48,584 nt of DNA from contig JAJEDB010000150.1 in the NCBI GenBank assembly GCA_022821725.1, forward strand, positions 1 to 48,584, given 5' to 3'. The DNA comes from Candidatus Poribacteria bacterium. GTDB lineage: Bacteria > Poribacteria > WGA-4E > WGA-3G. Shown in pieces: positions 35,458-45,320 of the stretch (the stretch's first letter is position 1; each line of letters starts with the position of its first letter). The notes beneath the pieces are model-generated. The model saw only the letters and a list, made by a program, of their open reading frames with translations. It ran no database searches and had not been told where the DNA came from. The translations under genes and the position numbers were made by a program.

Positions 35458-37407
35458 TTAAAAAGCACCCGGACGAAAAATTACTAATGTTTCAGCGTTT
35501 GTGTCAATATTCTCATCTGCTATCGTAGGGGCAAGGTTACCCCGCCCGTACTCCTGAGAAACCCACCCGATAAAGTAGGGTGGAGGATTCAGGTGCGCCG
35601 CTGTCTCCAGATACCGCAGCACGTAATCTCGCTGTAGGATTCGCGCAAACGTATTTCGGACACCATCCAACGCCGCATCAGGCGGCATTTTGGGTGTCAC
35701 TCGCAACCGAAGTCCCGCCATTGAAGGATCGAATGTAGGATCGATTTCCAAACCCGATGCTTCTCTTAGTGAGACACTCCCTAAGTAAGTCATCTCTTTT
35801 CCCGCAACGCGCCACGTGTTTTCAAGGGTGGGCGAAAGTTTCTGGGTATCCATCGTCAAAAATTTCTCTTCCACATACGTCGTTGGATGCCACGGCTCCA
35901 CCGATAAATCTCGCAGTTGAACGCGTGAATCTTGAATCAATGTCCCAATTTTTTCAAAGAATTCACCCCTTGACACCTCAACCCCTTGATGACGCACGAA
36001 CGTCCCCTTTGCAAGGTCAATAGATGTTTCGGCACGCGATGCGGCTCTCAGGGACACATAACTCAATAAGTGTGCGCGCTGCCGTTCAGGATAAACCGAT
36101 AAAATTGACAATCTGTCCGCTGTGACAGTGTTCGGAAACCAGACGGTTTGCGCCGATGCAATCGCAATTACCGAAAGCAGAACGAAGAGGCCTCCGCCTA
36201 TCCAATACGTGCGTGATTTTTGCTGCGACCTCCCGAAATACAACAAGAATCCACCAAAACTCAGCAGGTATATTGGTAGAAGTATCGCCAACAGTTTAAT
36301 GAGCGGCACTCGGGTAGACATCTCCGATAGAAAGTACTTATGAATTTCCGCTTCATGTTGGAGGGCAAGCGCGTATCGGTCCGCGAGGTGCCGCGGAGAT
36401 TTACCGTGCTTACTCAATAATCCGTGCCAGAACGTTTCAGCGAGAGCGTCATCAGAATTGGAAACCCCTCCTACACTGTTTTCGAAATGGACACCAAAGG
36501 GAGGAACATTGTAGTCAAACGCAAAACAGAGAATCTGTCCATCTCCAAATTTCCGTTTTGCGACATACATTTGCTCCGCCGTGCCACTTAAAACCTCACA
36601 GCCTGATTTCGGCGCAAATTGGATATACTCAAAATGGTTGTCAGCGGAATAGTTATCAGTTTTCTTTACACCCCTTAATTCGACAGGAAGAAAGGGTTCT
36701 ATAAAACTGCCTTGTAGGTAGTTAAAACTGCTACCGCCGGAGACAATAAGCGTCCCACCGCGCTGTATCCAATCCAGCATCGCCGTCTGTTGTGCTTTCA
36801 GGATACGCCGTTCGGTTAAGCCGACCTCACGCACAACGAGTATATCAACGGCACTGTAGCCTATCCAGTGGCGCGGCAACACTCTCGAATTCGGAAGATA
36901 CTTGACATGTACCTGTGCGTCTCCAGGAACCGCCAACTGTTTCTTGTCAACAAATCGTTTTAGCGTGTCGCCGCTCGGAGCCAATACCAGCACAAAATAG
37001 TCTTTGCGGGCAAGGGGCGTTGGCAACAGGACATCCTTCACCAGACCGGACGCTGGACTGCGTACCCCTGCCGGCTCCGAGGGTGTAAAGGGGACAAGTC
37101 GGATGACGAGTTGCGTAGCGTTTTTCGGACAGTAAACATAGAAATTTTTCTGTTGTCGTTCGAGCCCGATAAGGTGCAGGGACGTAGCGTAACGTTCGAT
37201 AGGGATGTCCGAAGAAAAGTTCCGAACTTCCACAACCAACTCACCACTAAACACAGTGCCTTCATCTTGATTCCGGACAGTTACAGTTAAGGGTGCCCAC
37301 ATGCCTATTCTGTAACCCTCGTCGAATCCGAATGTCACATCCTCAATCTCTACCGCACTAACAGCAACAGATACCGCAAAAAATGAGAGAATCAGAGCAG
37401 TTTTCAT
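35458..37407 (-). CDS. Exported GATase1-like protein with two C-terminal membrane helices
   Basis: A 649-aa protein. The start is placed at 37407, giving the signal peptide MKTALILSFFAVSVAVSA; the open frame continues upstream into the kinase gene but looks non-coding there. A beta-rich N-terminal region precedes a domain resembling class I glutamine amidotransferases (VDILVVREVGLTERRILKAQ, DWIQRGGTLIVSGGSSFN, FGDGQILCFAFDYN). Two membrane helices follow (LIKLLAILLPIYLLSFGGFLLYF, WIGGGLFVLLSVIAIASA) and then a periplasmic beta region. Proteins of this architecture often sit beside ABC-2 exporters or MoxR/VWA clusters; the function here is unknown. Confidence 0.75.
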   Translation of the reverse strand: MKTALILSFFAVSVAVSAVEIEDVTFGFDEGYRIGMWAPLTVTVRNQDEGTVFSGELVVEVRNFSSDIPIERYATSLHLIGLERQQKNFYVYCPKNATQLVIRLVPFTPSEPAGVRSPASGLVKDVLLPTPLARKDYFVLVLAPSGDTLKRFVDKKQLAVPGDAQVHVKYLPNSRVLPRHWIGYSAVDILVVREVGLTERRILKAQQTAMLDWIQRGGTLIVSGGSSFNYLQGSFIEPFLPVELRGVKKTDNYSADNHFEYIQFAPKSGCEVLSGTAEQMYVAKRKFGDGQILCFAFDYNVPPFGVHFENSVGGVSNSDDALAETFWHGLLSKHGKSPRHLADRYALALQHEAEIHKYFLSEMSTRVPLIKLLAILLPIYLLSFGGFLLYFGRSQQKSRTYWIGGGLFVLLSVIAIASAQTVWFPNTVTADRLSILSVYPERQRAHLLSYVSLRAASRAETSIDLAKGTFVRHQGVEVSRGEFFEKIGTLIQDSRVQLRDLSVEPWHPTTYVEEKFLTMDTQKLSPTLENTWRVAGKEMTYLGSVSLREASGLEIDPTFDPSMAGLRLRVTPKMPPDAALDGVRNTFARILQRDYVLRYLETAAHLNPPPYFIGWVSQEYGRGNLAPTIADENIDTNAETLVIFRPGAF

Positions 37408-37576
37408 TTTTCTAACTACGGGAATATGTGCATCGTTCCACGATGGTGTTTGGTAAATTCTAACAGAAAGTTTCAATGTGCTGAAGTCCGTAAAGGAGTC
37501 AATAACCTGAGTCCACTTCGTAATTTTAGACACACTTGCAAACTTTTTTTGCTGATAGAGAACCGACAACCGGTGA

Positions 37577-38422
37577 CTATATGAGACGTGCTGGATTATG
37601 AACCAATTTTGTCTCCACCGCTGCCTCAAATGGATGCGTGCTGAAAACGCCGTTTCCTAACATAATCATTGAAGCGACACCGCCCTCCGCCTCAATTTGT
37701 TCGATTGTCTCTATCACACGGGCATCACTGAGCAAGCCGCTCTCCACTGAAAACCGCTTTGATACCCTAAAACAAGCGTTAAAGAGTTCGGTATTAGGTT
37801 CAGCACTGGTAAGCGTTTGTAAAACGCTCAATGCAGCATCGGCGGCACGATTGATACGGATTGTTTGTTCTCTGTTTCCGAGTACCTCGCTGGTCTGAAT
37901 CGGTCCGAAGTAGCGGTAATAGATAGGCTGTTCTATTATCGGTAATCTGTCGGCAACCAACGGGGCACCTTCTTTTAACTTGACGAGGCACCCCCCATGG
38001 TATTGCGAACAGACATCACCCAATCCAGTGCGATTTTCAACCTCTGCGACATGCGCTATCATCGCCAGGGTCTCCATATCCTTACCCAGATGGAGCAGTT
38101 CATTGAGCGCGTAGGCTGTTGCGAGCGAAGCGGCACCGCTGAGACCAAAACCGCAACCGAGCGGTAGTGGAGACGTAAGGTCTACCTTCACACCTGCCGC
38201 GCCTGCCGCTTGGGTTAACCGATCCGCAACAGCCCCGACCGTCGGAAAATCGATGCTTTGTCCGTTAAACAACACATCTGTTTCACGGTGCTCAGAGACG
38301 GTAACTTCTATCCCCTCCTTAACGGTGAACCCCATACCGAGCGAATGCATACGGGTTGCATCGGCGTGCGGAATAACTTTGAAAACACACGAAATGTTGC
38401 CGGGGGCAAAGGCTTTCACCAT
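37577..38422 (-). CDS. GHMP-family kinase resembling archaeal pantoate kinase
   Basis: A protein of about 281 aa. It begins MVKAFAPGNISCVFKV, the N-terminal GHMP motif in a form close to archaeal pantoate kinases (AFAPGxI...). The phosphate-binding motif SPLPLGCGFGLSGAASLATA follows, with a conserved AEVENRTGLGDV region. In archaea this enzyme phosphorylates pantoate in CoA synthesis, which would be unusual in a bacterium; another small-molecule kinase role is possible. The start at 38422 follows the sulfatase stop by a single nucleotide (TAG-A-ATG), indicating translational coupling; a longer frame would overlap the sulfatase. Confidence 0.75.
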   Translation of the reverse strand: MVKAFAPGNISCVFKVIPHADATRMHSLGMGFTVKEGIEVTVSEHRETDVLFNGQSIDFPTVGAVADRLTQAAGAAGVKVDLTSPLPLGCGFGLSGAASLATAYALNELLHLGKDMETLAMIAHVAEVENRTGLGDVCSQYHGGCLVKLKEGAPLVADRLPIIEQPIYYRYFGPIQTSEVLGNREQTIRINRAADAALSVLQTLTSAEPNTELFNACFRVSKRFSVESGLLSDARVIETIEQIEAEGGVASMIMLGNGVFSTHPFEAAVETKLVHNPARLI

Positions 38423-38423
38423 T

Positions 38424-39827
38424 CTACACACCCCGTTGAGGTGCGGCGTATCTGGGATGGAAGGCACCTTCACCGCATTGTCCCGCCTCAATTTTTGCCG
38501 CCTGTCCACCACCAGTAACGGAACACCTCGCCCCATCTAACGCCGGTAAGACGTATCGCTGAAACCATGCCCCCATCTGTTGTTTCATGTCAGTGATGCG
38601 GGCGTTCTGAGACTTGTCATCTATGAGGTTTTTCCGTTCATCTGGGTCGTTTACCAGGTCATACAACTCATGTGGACCATAAGGATACCTATGGACATAC
38701 TTCCACTCCTGTGTTCGGATCATGCGAACGGGACCGTATTCATCGTAGATGACGATCTCATCTTTCGCGTCGTTTGTTTCCCCAGAGAGTGCGGGCACAA
38801 AACTTCTGCCCGGAGACATATCGTCATTCGGATCGGGTAAGCCGAGATAATCGAGGAGTGTCGGCATGAAGTCGTATTGGCTCACCATCGCTTCGCTGGT
38901 GCGACCTTCTGGAATACTGCCGGGTTGGCTGATAATGAAGGGGACTTTTACAGAGTTTTCATACATATTCAGCGGGAATGTTCCGTTCCCTTTATGCCAA
39001 AACCCGTGATGTCCGCACGAATAGCCGTTGTCACTACTGAAGACAACAAGCGTATTCTCACGGATCCCTAACTGGGCAAGCCGATCTAAAATGCGTCCGA
39101 CGTTCAAATCAAGTGCGGTAATCGCTGCGAAATAGCCTTTCAACGACTCGCGGTTGCCCATGTGCACAGCGGCACCTTGGACAGCCCACGGGTGCAACGC
39201 CTCCTGTGGACATGTTTTGAAGGGACAATCGTCATAGGAGTCAACAATGTCTTGAGGGTGTCCCGTAAACGGCGTATGTGGCGCGTTATAGTTGACGCTG
39301 AGATAGAACGGTCCCTCCTGATTCGCCGAGATAAAGTCCAACGCATCGTCAGTGATGACATCCGTAAGGTAACCGGGTTGCATTTCAACTTGTCCGTCTC
39401 GGATCATATCCGCATCGTTATACTGGCTTCCGCCTGTAAGCAGAGCGAACCAGTGGCTGAACCCGTGCTGGGGCGTTAAACTATCGCCAAGGTGCCATTT
39501 GCCGCTCAACCCGACGGTATAATCATTGTCCGCTAACACATCGGTATAACAGGTCAATCCGTCGAGGTATTGAGCGGGATCCGGTGGCATATTTCCGTCC
39601 CGGATCCAGTCGTGTACGCCGTGTGCCGACGGGATGCGACCTGTCATGAGACTTGCGCGTGCCGGTGAACAAACGGGACTTGTACAAAAAAAGTTGGGGA
39701 AGCGGGTCCCCTCCGAGGCTAATTGGTCAAGATAAGGCGTTCGGACTTCATCGTTGCCGCAACAGCCTGCTGCCCACGGTCCTTGGTCGTCGGTTAAAAT
39801 AAAGATGACATTCGGCTTATTTTCCAT
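38424..39827 (-). CDS. Cys-type sulfatase (alkaline phosphatase superfamily)
   Basis: A 467-aa sulfatase. The formylglycine motif is C53-S-P-A-R57 in SPVCSPARASLMTG. Metal ligands are D13 and D14 in ILTDDQG and in FSSDNGYSCGHHG; also seen are GLSGKWHLGD (Lys), NYNAPHTPF and HELYDLVNDPDERKNL. There is no signal peptide. GGGAGGA lies before the ATG, and a TATAAT -10 (39867-39872, minus strand) precedes it with only a weak -35. It is translationally coupled to the GHMP kinase. It desulfates an unknown, probably carbohydrate, ester and needs an FGE or anSME-type maturase encoded elsewhere. Confidence 0.92.
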   Translation of the reverse strand: MENKPNVIFILTDDQGPWAAGCCGNDEVRTPYLDQLASEGTRFPNFFCTSPVCSPARASLMTGRIPSAHGVHDWIRDGNMPPDPAQYLDGLTCYTDVLADNDYTVGLSGKWHLGDSLTPQHGFSHWFALLTGGSQYNDADMIRDGQVEMQPGYLTDVITDDALDFISANQEGPFYLSVNYNAPHTPFTGHPQDIVDSYDDCPFKTCPQEALHPWAVQGAAVHMGNRESLKGYFAAITALDLNVGRILDRLAQLGIRENTLVVFSSDNGYSCGHHGFWHKGNGTFPLNMYENSVKVPFIISQPGSIPEGRTSEAMVSQYDFMPTLLDYLGLPDPNDDMSPGRSFVPALSGETNDAKDEIVIYDEYGPVRMIRTQEWKYVHRYPYGPHELYDLVNDPDERKNLIDDKSQNARITDMKQQMGAWFQRYVLPALDGARCSVTGGGQAAKIEAGQCGEGAFHPRYAAPQRGV

Positions 39828-39898
39828 ATAGAATCCTCCCTTTTACGAATAAAGTGGGCGCGATAGATTATACTATGTTCCTTATATTTATTCACTAA

Positions 39899-40519
39899 TT
39901 AGCCGCTTGCTTTTCGTAATTCGTTAAGGAGACGAACAATCTCACGGTAGCACTTGTTGAACGAGTCCACTTGACGTGCCTGCTCTAGATCGAAGCACGC
40001 TGTAAGTGCGGGTTGATCGCGCGTTTCACGATACGTTCTGTTGTCCTCCATTTGGTTGCTCAACCATCCTTTTGCGTCCCGGATTGCCTCCGGATCATTC
40101 GGAGGATCAATATCGTTTTTTAATCCTCTTTGCCCGCGAAGCGATGTCGCTGCTGCAAGAAACCACGCCTCAAATTCTTGCTTGGCAAGAACAACGGCGA
40201 TCGGTAAGTTTCGCCGAACTTGTGATGCTCGATGAAGCAGTTCTGGTCCTAATCGCGCTGGGCATTTATCATCACTGTTAAGAATGATGAGGATACCTCC
40301 TTGCCCTTTGATCTTTCGAGCTGCTAATTCAACCTTTCGCTCAAGTTCACCATCTTTAACAACCTGATTCCTATGAACTCGAATAGGTGGAGGAGTAACA
40401 AGAACCAATTCTGAATAATCGGATGCCGAATAATAGCTTTGAGCGACACGGTGAATCAGGCGCGGAACTGCTTTATCCTCACCATGTCCTTCAACAATGC
40501 AACTGATTCTAACTGTCAT
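39899..40519 (-). CDS. DUF4276 (TOPRIM-like) protein paired with AAA ATPase
   Basis: A protein of about 206 aa matching DUF4276. It opens MTVRISCIVEGHGEDKAVPRL, a TOPRIM-like EGxxE element, continues with ILIILNSDDKCP and LAKQEFEAWFLAA, and ends in helical RQVDSFNKCYREIVRLLNEL. TOPRIM-fold partners of AAA ATPases are candidate nucleases in anti-phage systems (OLD/PARIS-like designs). ATG 40519 is chosen because GGAGGG lies about 5 nt upstream; a GTG at 40525 is less likely. It overlaps the ATPase end by 11 nt, so coupled translation is expected. Confidence 0.85.
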   Translation of the reverse strand: MTVRISCIVEGHGEDKAVPRLIHRVAQSYYSASDYSELVLVTPPPIRVHRNQVVKDGELERKVELAARKIKGQGGILIILNSDDKCPARLGPELLHRASQVRRNLPIAVVLAKQEFEAWFLAAATSLRGQRGLKNDIDPPNDPEAIRDAKGWLSNQMEDNRTYRETRDQPALTACFDLEQARQVDSFNKCYREIVRLLNELRKASG

Positions 40520-41756
40520 CCACACCCTCCTTGCTCTTCATTTTTGAAGAATTCACCTTATTGGAATCAAACATATCAAGCTGTAGCGCTTTCTCACCGG
40601 AATCCATGGATACCCGAGTCGGGTCAGCTCGTAACTGATTGAGCCGCAAAAGTTCACCTGTTGTATACAGTTTATCACGTATCACAGACCTGCTCGCCTC
40701 GTCGACCGGGGTGATCGTTGTATTTCCGTTACGCGCTTCAACGGCGAGAATTGACTCCACATCAAGATCTTTGTCATCAAGCAGGTCTGGACTATGACTG
40801 GTAACGATAATTTGAGTTTTTTTGACAGCATCCCGAAGTCCATCGAGCAATACACCCGCTGCTGCTGGATGAAGGGCGATCTCTGGTTCTTCAACTCCGA
40901 CGAGTGGTACGCGTTTTTGTGTGTCCTGATTTCCCTGAAATAATGCTACCAAAATTCCCAAAACGCGTAGTGTGCCATCAGACATGTTGTTTGCGAGAAA
41001 ACTCCAAGGGTTTTTATCTCCTGCTACATCTTGTCTGAACTCTAACGTTTCCTTAGGCCCAAACTTCTTAACATCTACGTTATGCACACCAGGGACCACC
41101 AACGCTAGATATTCCTCAATGTCTGTCTTCACAGAAGGTGAAAGTTGATTGAAAACACTAGTCAGATTGTCCCCGTCACGTGTAAGCACATCACGAGGAT
41201 CCGGTGCTTGAAGATCTCGGATTTTATCTGGATTGAGATTGTAAAATCCCATCCGAGAAAATGCTTCATAAACAGGACGAAATTCCGGTAAACCTGAAGC
41301 ATTAACTAAATAGAGACGGTCCGTTGCGGCAGCTGGAGCGATTCGCACACTCGTGGTTACGATACCATTATTCACTCGAAAGTACTGACTTTGGAGCACA
41401 CATTCTTCCATCTGAACCCTATATTCATTGGGTTCATCACGTCTGCGAGCACCAATGCGAAAGGCATAGTGTCCAGTTGAACCGTCAGACAAAGTGAATT
41501 CAAGGTGAATGAGGAAATGGGTAGGATGACCGCGGGAACGACGTCGAACGTCATTAATCCCTCCGCGATCACGTAAGGCATGGTCAAGCGATGAATTCAA
41601 GGCATCGGCAACAAATCGCAGCGAATCAAGGAAATTACTTTTACCCGAACCATTTTGACCTACGAGAAATGTCAGAGGCTGCAATTGGACATCACATGCG
41701 GCGATACTCTTATAATTGTTTATTTTAACTCTTGTAATGAATGTCGAATCTTTCAT
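40509..41756 (-). CDS. AAA_21/SMC-like ATPase, putative defence partner of DUF4276
   Basis: A 415-aa ABC-type AAA_21 ATPase. Walker A is G33-QNGSGK-S40, the region ALNSSLDHALRDRGGINDVRRR follows it, the signature is NNMSDGTLR, Walker B is LVGVEEPEIALHP, and the His switch is in VTSHSPDLLDD. It is typical of OLD-like or RloC/AbiL-like effector ATPases that recognise phage products with a TOPRIM partner. The adjacent overlapping DUF4276 gene is that partner. The defence role is inferred from architecture, not demonstrated. Confidence 0.88.
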   Translation of the reverse strand: MKDSTFITRVKINNYKSIAACDVQLQPLTFLVGQNGSGKSNFLDSLRFVADALNSSLDHALRDRGGINDVRRRSRGHPTHFLIHLEFTLSDGSTGHYAFRIGARRRDEPNEYRVQMEECVLQSQYFRVNNGIVTTSVRIAPAAATDRLYLVNASGLPEFRPVYEAFSRMGFYNLNPDKIRDLQAPDPRDVLTRDGDNLTSVFNQLSPSVKTDIEEYLALVVPGVHNVDVKKFGPKETLEFRQDVAGDKNPWSFLANNMSDGTLRVLGILVALFQGNQDTQKRVPLVGVEEPEIALHPAAAGVLLDGLRDAVKKTQIIVTSHSPDLLDDKDLDVESILAVEARNGNTTITPVDEASRSVIRDKLYTTGELLRLNQLRADPTRVSMDSGEKALQLDMFDSNKVNSSKMKSKEGVDDS

Positions 41757-41821
41757 GTCATTATACCTTACCTCAGCGTCTCTGCTGTGGGAGAGGTTTG
41801 TAACCCCGATGCCTTGTGCAG

Positions 41822-42673
41822 CTACGCTACCGGGAATCCGGCACCGACAAGCGGCTCACCGTCCGCGACCTCGATTGTTGGCACGAGGACGTGGTTCGGG
41901 GATTGCGCATTGTTATAACAAACATCTTGCGCCATGAAGATCATGACGAAGGCGCGGCGTTGACGTTCTGTGACATTCGGCGGCGTGCCGTGCCAGTTCA
42001 GGCAATGATGAAACATGCATTCGCCGGCTTTCAGTTCCACCGGAATGCCGTGATCAATGCTCAACTCCCGTCTTTCTCCCCATTGGTCAGGCGGCGGTTC
42101 TCGCCCTGCCTCGCGCGCCTTTGCCGCTGCTGCATTTGCTGCAGCCCTCGCGGCGACGGAAAAACGTTCGTCTTTGTGGCTCTTCGGCATAACGTGCATG
42201 CACCCGCTCTCCACCGTTGCATCGTCTAACGCGAGCCAGCAACTCACAATATTCGGGGGGCTGAGGGGCCAAAAGAAAAAATCGTGATGGAATGCGAAAT
42301 GACCGTTATCCTCTGGAGGTTTGGAAATCACCTGATCGTGCCAAAGCCGGACCTCAGGCGTATCCAGCAGGGCGCGTGCCGTCCCAGCGATGAGCGAGTG
42401 ATGAATGGCTGCCTCATAATGGGGATCCCGCTTCCACATGTTAATGTACTGATGAATCGCGCGCGGGTGCCCGCTTCCCCGATTGAGTCGATTCTCGCGT
42501 CGGTCGTGTCCGTATTTGAACTCCGGTGAAGAATCGTCGCCTTCATTAAGTTCTAATTCAATGACCGCCTCCAATCCCGCACGCATGGCTGCAACGCCAT
42601 CGCTATCTAAAACGTTCCCAAATTTAAGGTAGCCGTTTTCCTGAAAAAAATCAACCTGTTCTTTTGTTACCAT
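41822..42673 (-). CDS. Phytanoyl-CoA dioxygenase (PhyH) family protein
   Basis: A protein of about 283 aa and an Fe(II)/2-oxoglutarate-dependent oxygenase. Iron ligands are seen as H-x-D in FAFHHDFFFWPL and a distal His in NWHGTPPNVTERQRRAFVM. The 2OG-binding Arg is likely in ERQRRAF. Members hydroxylate diverse small molecules; the family is greatly expanded in sponge-associated lineages, and the substrate is unknown. Start 42673 has GGAG 8 nt upstream; an upstream in-frame codon at 42703 would overlap the Res gene. It lies just downstream of Res. Confidence 0.9.
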   Translation of the reverse strand: MVTKEQVDFFQENGYLKFGNVLDSDGVAAMRAGLEAVIELELNEGDDSSPEFKYGHDRRENRLNRGSGHPRAIHQYINMWKRDPHYEAAIHHSLIAGTARALLDTPEVRLWHDQVISKPPEDNGHFAFHHDFFFWPLSPPNIVSCWLALDDATVESGCMHVMPKSHKDERFSVAARAAANAAAAKAREAGREPPPDQWGERRELSIDHGIPVELKAGECMFHHCLNWHGTPPNVTERQRRAFVMIFMAQDVCYNNAQSPNHVLVPTIEVADGEPLVGAGFPVA

Positions 42674-42699
42674 TGTATTTCTCCGCGTGAATTTGATGT

Positions 42700-45315
42700 T
42701 CATAATTGTAGTGCTTCATCAAGAGCTTCCCTAAATTCATTTTGGTTTTTATCCTGATAAAACGGTAAACCGATAATACGATAGTTTTTATCCTCTATTA
42801 TGAGTTCACTTTTACGTTCGGTATCAATCTCTTTCAGAAAATCTTCTTTCCATCTGTCAAAGTCTTCAATGTGTTCACCCTTAGGTTCAATGAAAAGTTG
42901 ATAACTCGCTGTCTCACCGTTTTCTTTACCCAAAAAGAGGACAAAATCAGGTTGGAAGGCTTGCCCATCAAAAAAGTTATAGATGTAAAAATGTCTCTCG
43001 TTGCGGATGAGATAAACACCATCGTAAGTTTTCTGTAGTTCCTCAAGATGCGTCTGTAGAAATTGCACGAACGCTTTTTCTTCACTGGTGCCGTAGAGAC
43101 CGTTAAAGGCAAACCATTCTTCAGCTTTCGCTATATGTTCAGCGGCGTGATGCTCATCAGCACGGGGACTGTTAGCATTGAATTTCAGAATTTTCGCTTT
43201 GAAAACATCGCGGATTTGTTCTTTATAAAAGTGTTTTGTCCCTTCGTGCTGGGTAATTTTTTCGCGAAGTTCAGCTTCAATCTTTTCTAAAAGATCGCAA
43301 CACGCCCTGAGTTTCTCTGCAGCTTCGTCTTCCCATTGAGAGAAACTGCCTTTAAAAGTAATTTTCAAACCACCCAAAAAGTTATCCGAAGTTCTGAATT
43401 CTCGCATTGACTTCAACTGCGGAAAATACCGTTTGAGTGAGGCAAACTGAAAAAACGGGTTACGCGCAATGGCTGTTTGGACAATATCCTGTTCAATATC
43501 AGTCATCGGTATATCCTGACTACTTGCGTTCTGTGTGGCATAGGTTGTGTCGCTTTCTATAATATTCGTCACGCCTCCAGTTCCTTCGTAGACGGTGTGC
43601 TCATGCCATTTCTTTTTTAAACTTAGAGATGCCAAGTCCGAAAAAGATTTAACATGCTGATAGTCTCTTGGTGCTTGTTTATTTACCCATATAATACCGT
43701 ATTTGTAAAGATCGGTTTCTTTGAATTCTTTCTTCAGTTTTAACTCGCGAGTCACGGTCTGTTCATCCATTAGACCTCTCTCAACCAATGCTTTTTTGAT
43801 CTCAGTGATATAGGGCAAATCGTTAATACTGTGATAATGAAATTCTTCCAGGACGCGGAGTTCGTGCTCAAGGTCTCCGTCAAATTTGCGTGTAAACTCG
43901 TCCTCGTGTCCCGACACGGTGAAGGGATAATAGCGAGCCCCGCGTCCGATAAGTTGGGCCTCTGCTATTGTCGCTTTTCCGATCTTGTTATGCCCTGTAC
44001 TGCCGGTATCATAACAACGAACGATGTCAAACAGGTTCAGCACATCCCATCCCTCGCTGAGCATCTGCACGGCGAAGATAGCCCGGATCGGATTGTTTTC
44101 TTCTTCAAGCCTGTTTACCTCCACCTGATACTTCTCTCTTTCGACTTTAGAATTGACAGCAAGGCAGTATTTTTCTTGGAAATATTCTTTTAGATCACGC
44201 GTTAGCCGCTCGGAACTGACATTATGTGTAGTACAATGTTTATCAAAAAAGCGAAACGCTTGTTTAATAATCGGAACTTCAGATCTCCGAATTCTGTCAA
44301 TATCGTTTCTGGTGAGTCTATCAATAAGTTTATGGAAGTCATCTTTATTCTTTTCGGACTCCGGGATTGTCTTTCCCTTAAACAGAATAACAGGTTTCAA
44401 CTGGATTTTGTGTTTTGTTGCAACGGAATGTTTATAATGATTGAGAATGATTGCTTGCAAGATGCGGTCTTGCAGGCTGAAATTGGATCTCACAATTTCG
44501 ATGTCTTTTGAGTATTTGTCATTCCGAAATTCGACTAAATCATAGCGATAGATGATTTTATTCCGGTACTTCTCTACTATGCCCTTCGTTTTGTCATCAA
44601 AGGTAGCGGTAAATTCGAGTAACAGGTTATCGTCGTTTGCATTAAATATATTTTCAACAGTGTTTTCCCATGTCGGTTTTTCCTTCGGGGTCGGTTTCTC
44701 TCCGGTCAGGTCCAATTCCGTTTGGGCTTTCGTGGAGACGTTCATGTGATGTGCTTCATCAGACAAGAGAACGATTTTCTTCCTCTTAAAATCGTCAAAG
44801 GTTAAGGCGTTTTCTTTTGCTGTCGTCAAATCGCTGTGTAACTTCTGAATTGTGGTAAAGCAGATGTTAATGTCGTTCTCGTTGACCCCATTAAAATTGT
44901 CCACCATTGTCACCGCCACCTGCTGCCCTGCGAAATAGATGGTTTTATGGAAAAGATATTTTGAAGAAGTTAGATTGAGGAAATTGTCCTTTGTCTTCTC
45001 AATGATATTGTCGGCATTGACGAAAAAAAGAAAATTCCGGTATCCTTGCTCATAGAGATAGAGAATCAACCCTGCCATGATGAGCGTTTTACCGCTGCCA
45101 GTTGCCATATTGAACAGTAGATGTAAAGGCTTTCTCTTGCCGGGAAAATCCATGTTTAAGCAGTGAATAAACCTTGCAAACGCCTCTACTTGATACGGAC
45201 GAAGTTCATACGTCGGCTTCAGATTTTGCGTAACGCTATCCGGCATTTCCTTGTCCAAAACTCCAAAATTGGAGAGTGTATCAAGTTGTTCATAGAGAAA
45301 TTGTTTAGACATCAT
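42700..45315 (-). CDS. Type III restriction enzyme Res subunit (helicase-nuclease)
   Basis: An 871-aa Res-like protein. The DEAD/SF2 helicase core has Walker A MATGSGKT (71-77), motif II SDEAHH, motif III EFTAT, motif V LSEGWDV and motif VI QLIGRGARY. The C-terminal nuclease has QPD790F...IE810PK812, the PD-(D/E)XK site, so both parts look intact. It needs a Mod methyltransferase to recognise its site; a Mod C-terminal fragment lies at the window's right edge. A dATG start (45315/45312) with AAGG nearby follows the Rpn-like gene by 5 nt. This region appears more AT-rich than the left of the window, suggesting transfer. Confidence 0.92.
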   Translation of the reverse strand: MMSKQFLYEQLDTLSNFGVLDKEMPDSVTQNLKPTYELRPYQVEAFARFIHCLNMDFPGKRKPLHLLFNMATGSGKTLIMAGLILYLYEQGYRNFLFFVNADNIIEKTKDNFLNLTSSKYLFHKTIYFAGQQVAVTMVDNFNGVNENDINICFTTIQKLHSDLTTAKENALTFDDFKRKKIVLLSDEAHHMNVSTKAQTELDLTGEKPTPKEKPTWENTVENIFNANDDNLLLEFTATFDDKTKGIVEKYRNKIIYRYDLVEFRNDKYSKDIEIVRSNFSLQDRILQAIILNHYKHSVATKHKIQLKPVILFKGKTIPESEKNKDDFHKLIDRLTRNDIDRIRRSEVPIIKQAFRFFDKHCTTHNVSSERLTRDLKEYFQEKYCLAVNSKVEREKYQVEVNRLEEENNPIRAIFAVQMLSEGWDVLNLFDIVRCYDTGSTGHNKIGKATIAEAQLIGRGARYYPFTVSGHEDEFTRKFDGDLEHELRVLEEFHYHSINDLPYITEIKKALVERGLMDEQTVTRELKLKKEFKETDLYKYGIIWVNKQAPRDYQHVKSFSDLASLSLKKKWHEHTVYEGTGGVTNIIESDTTYATQNASSQDIPMTDIEQDIVQTAIARNPFFQFASLKRYFPQLKSMREFRTSDNFLGGLKITFKGSFSQWEDEAAEKLRACCDLLEKIEAELREKITQHEGTKHFYKEQIRDVFKAKILKFNANSPRADEHHAAEHIAKAEEWFAFNGLYGTSEEKAFVQFLQTHLEELQKTYDGVYLIRNERHFYIYNFFDGQAFQPDFVLFLGKENGETASYQLFIEPKGEHIEDFDRWKEDFLKEIDTERKSELIIEDKNYRIIGLPFYQDKNQNEFREALDEALQL

Positions 45316-45320
45316 AAGCC

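Noticed and set aside
37408..37629. Long N-terminal extension of the membrane protein at 35458
   Set aside because: It overlaps the kinase gene, has no SD-like context, and a clean signal peptide begins at 37407.
38423..38536. N-terminal extension of the GHMP kinase
   Set aside because: It would overlap the sulfatase end by over 100 nt and has no conserved residues before AFAPGN.
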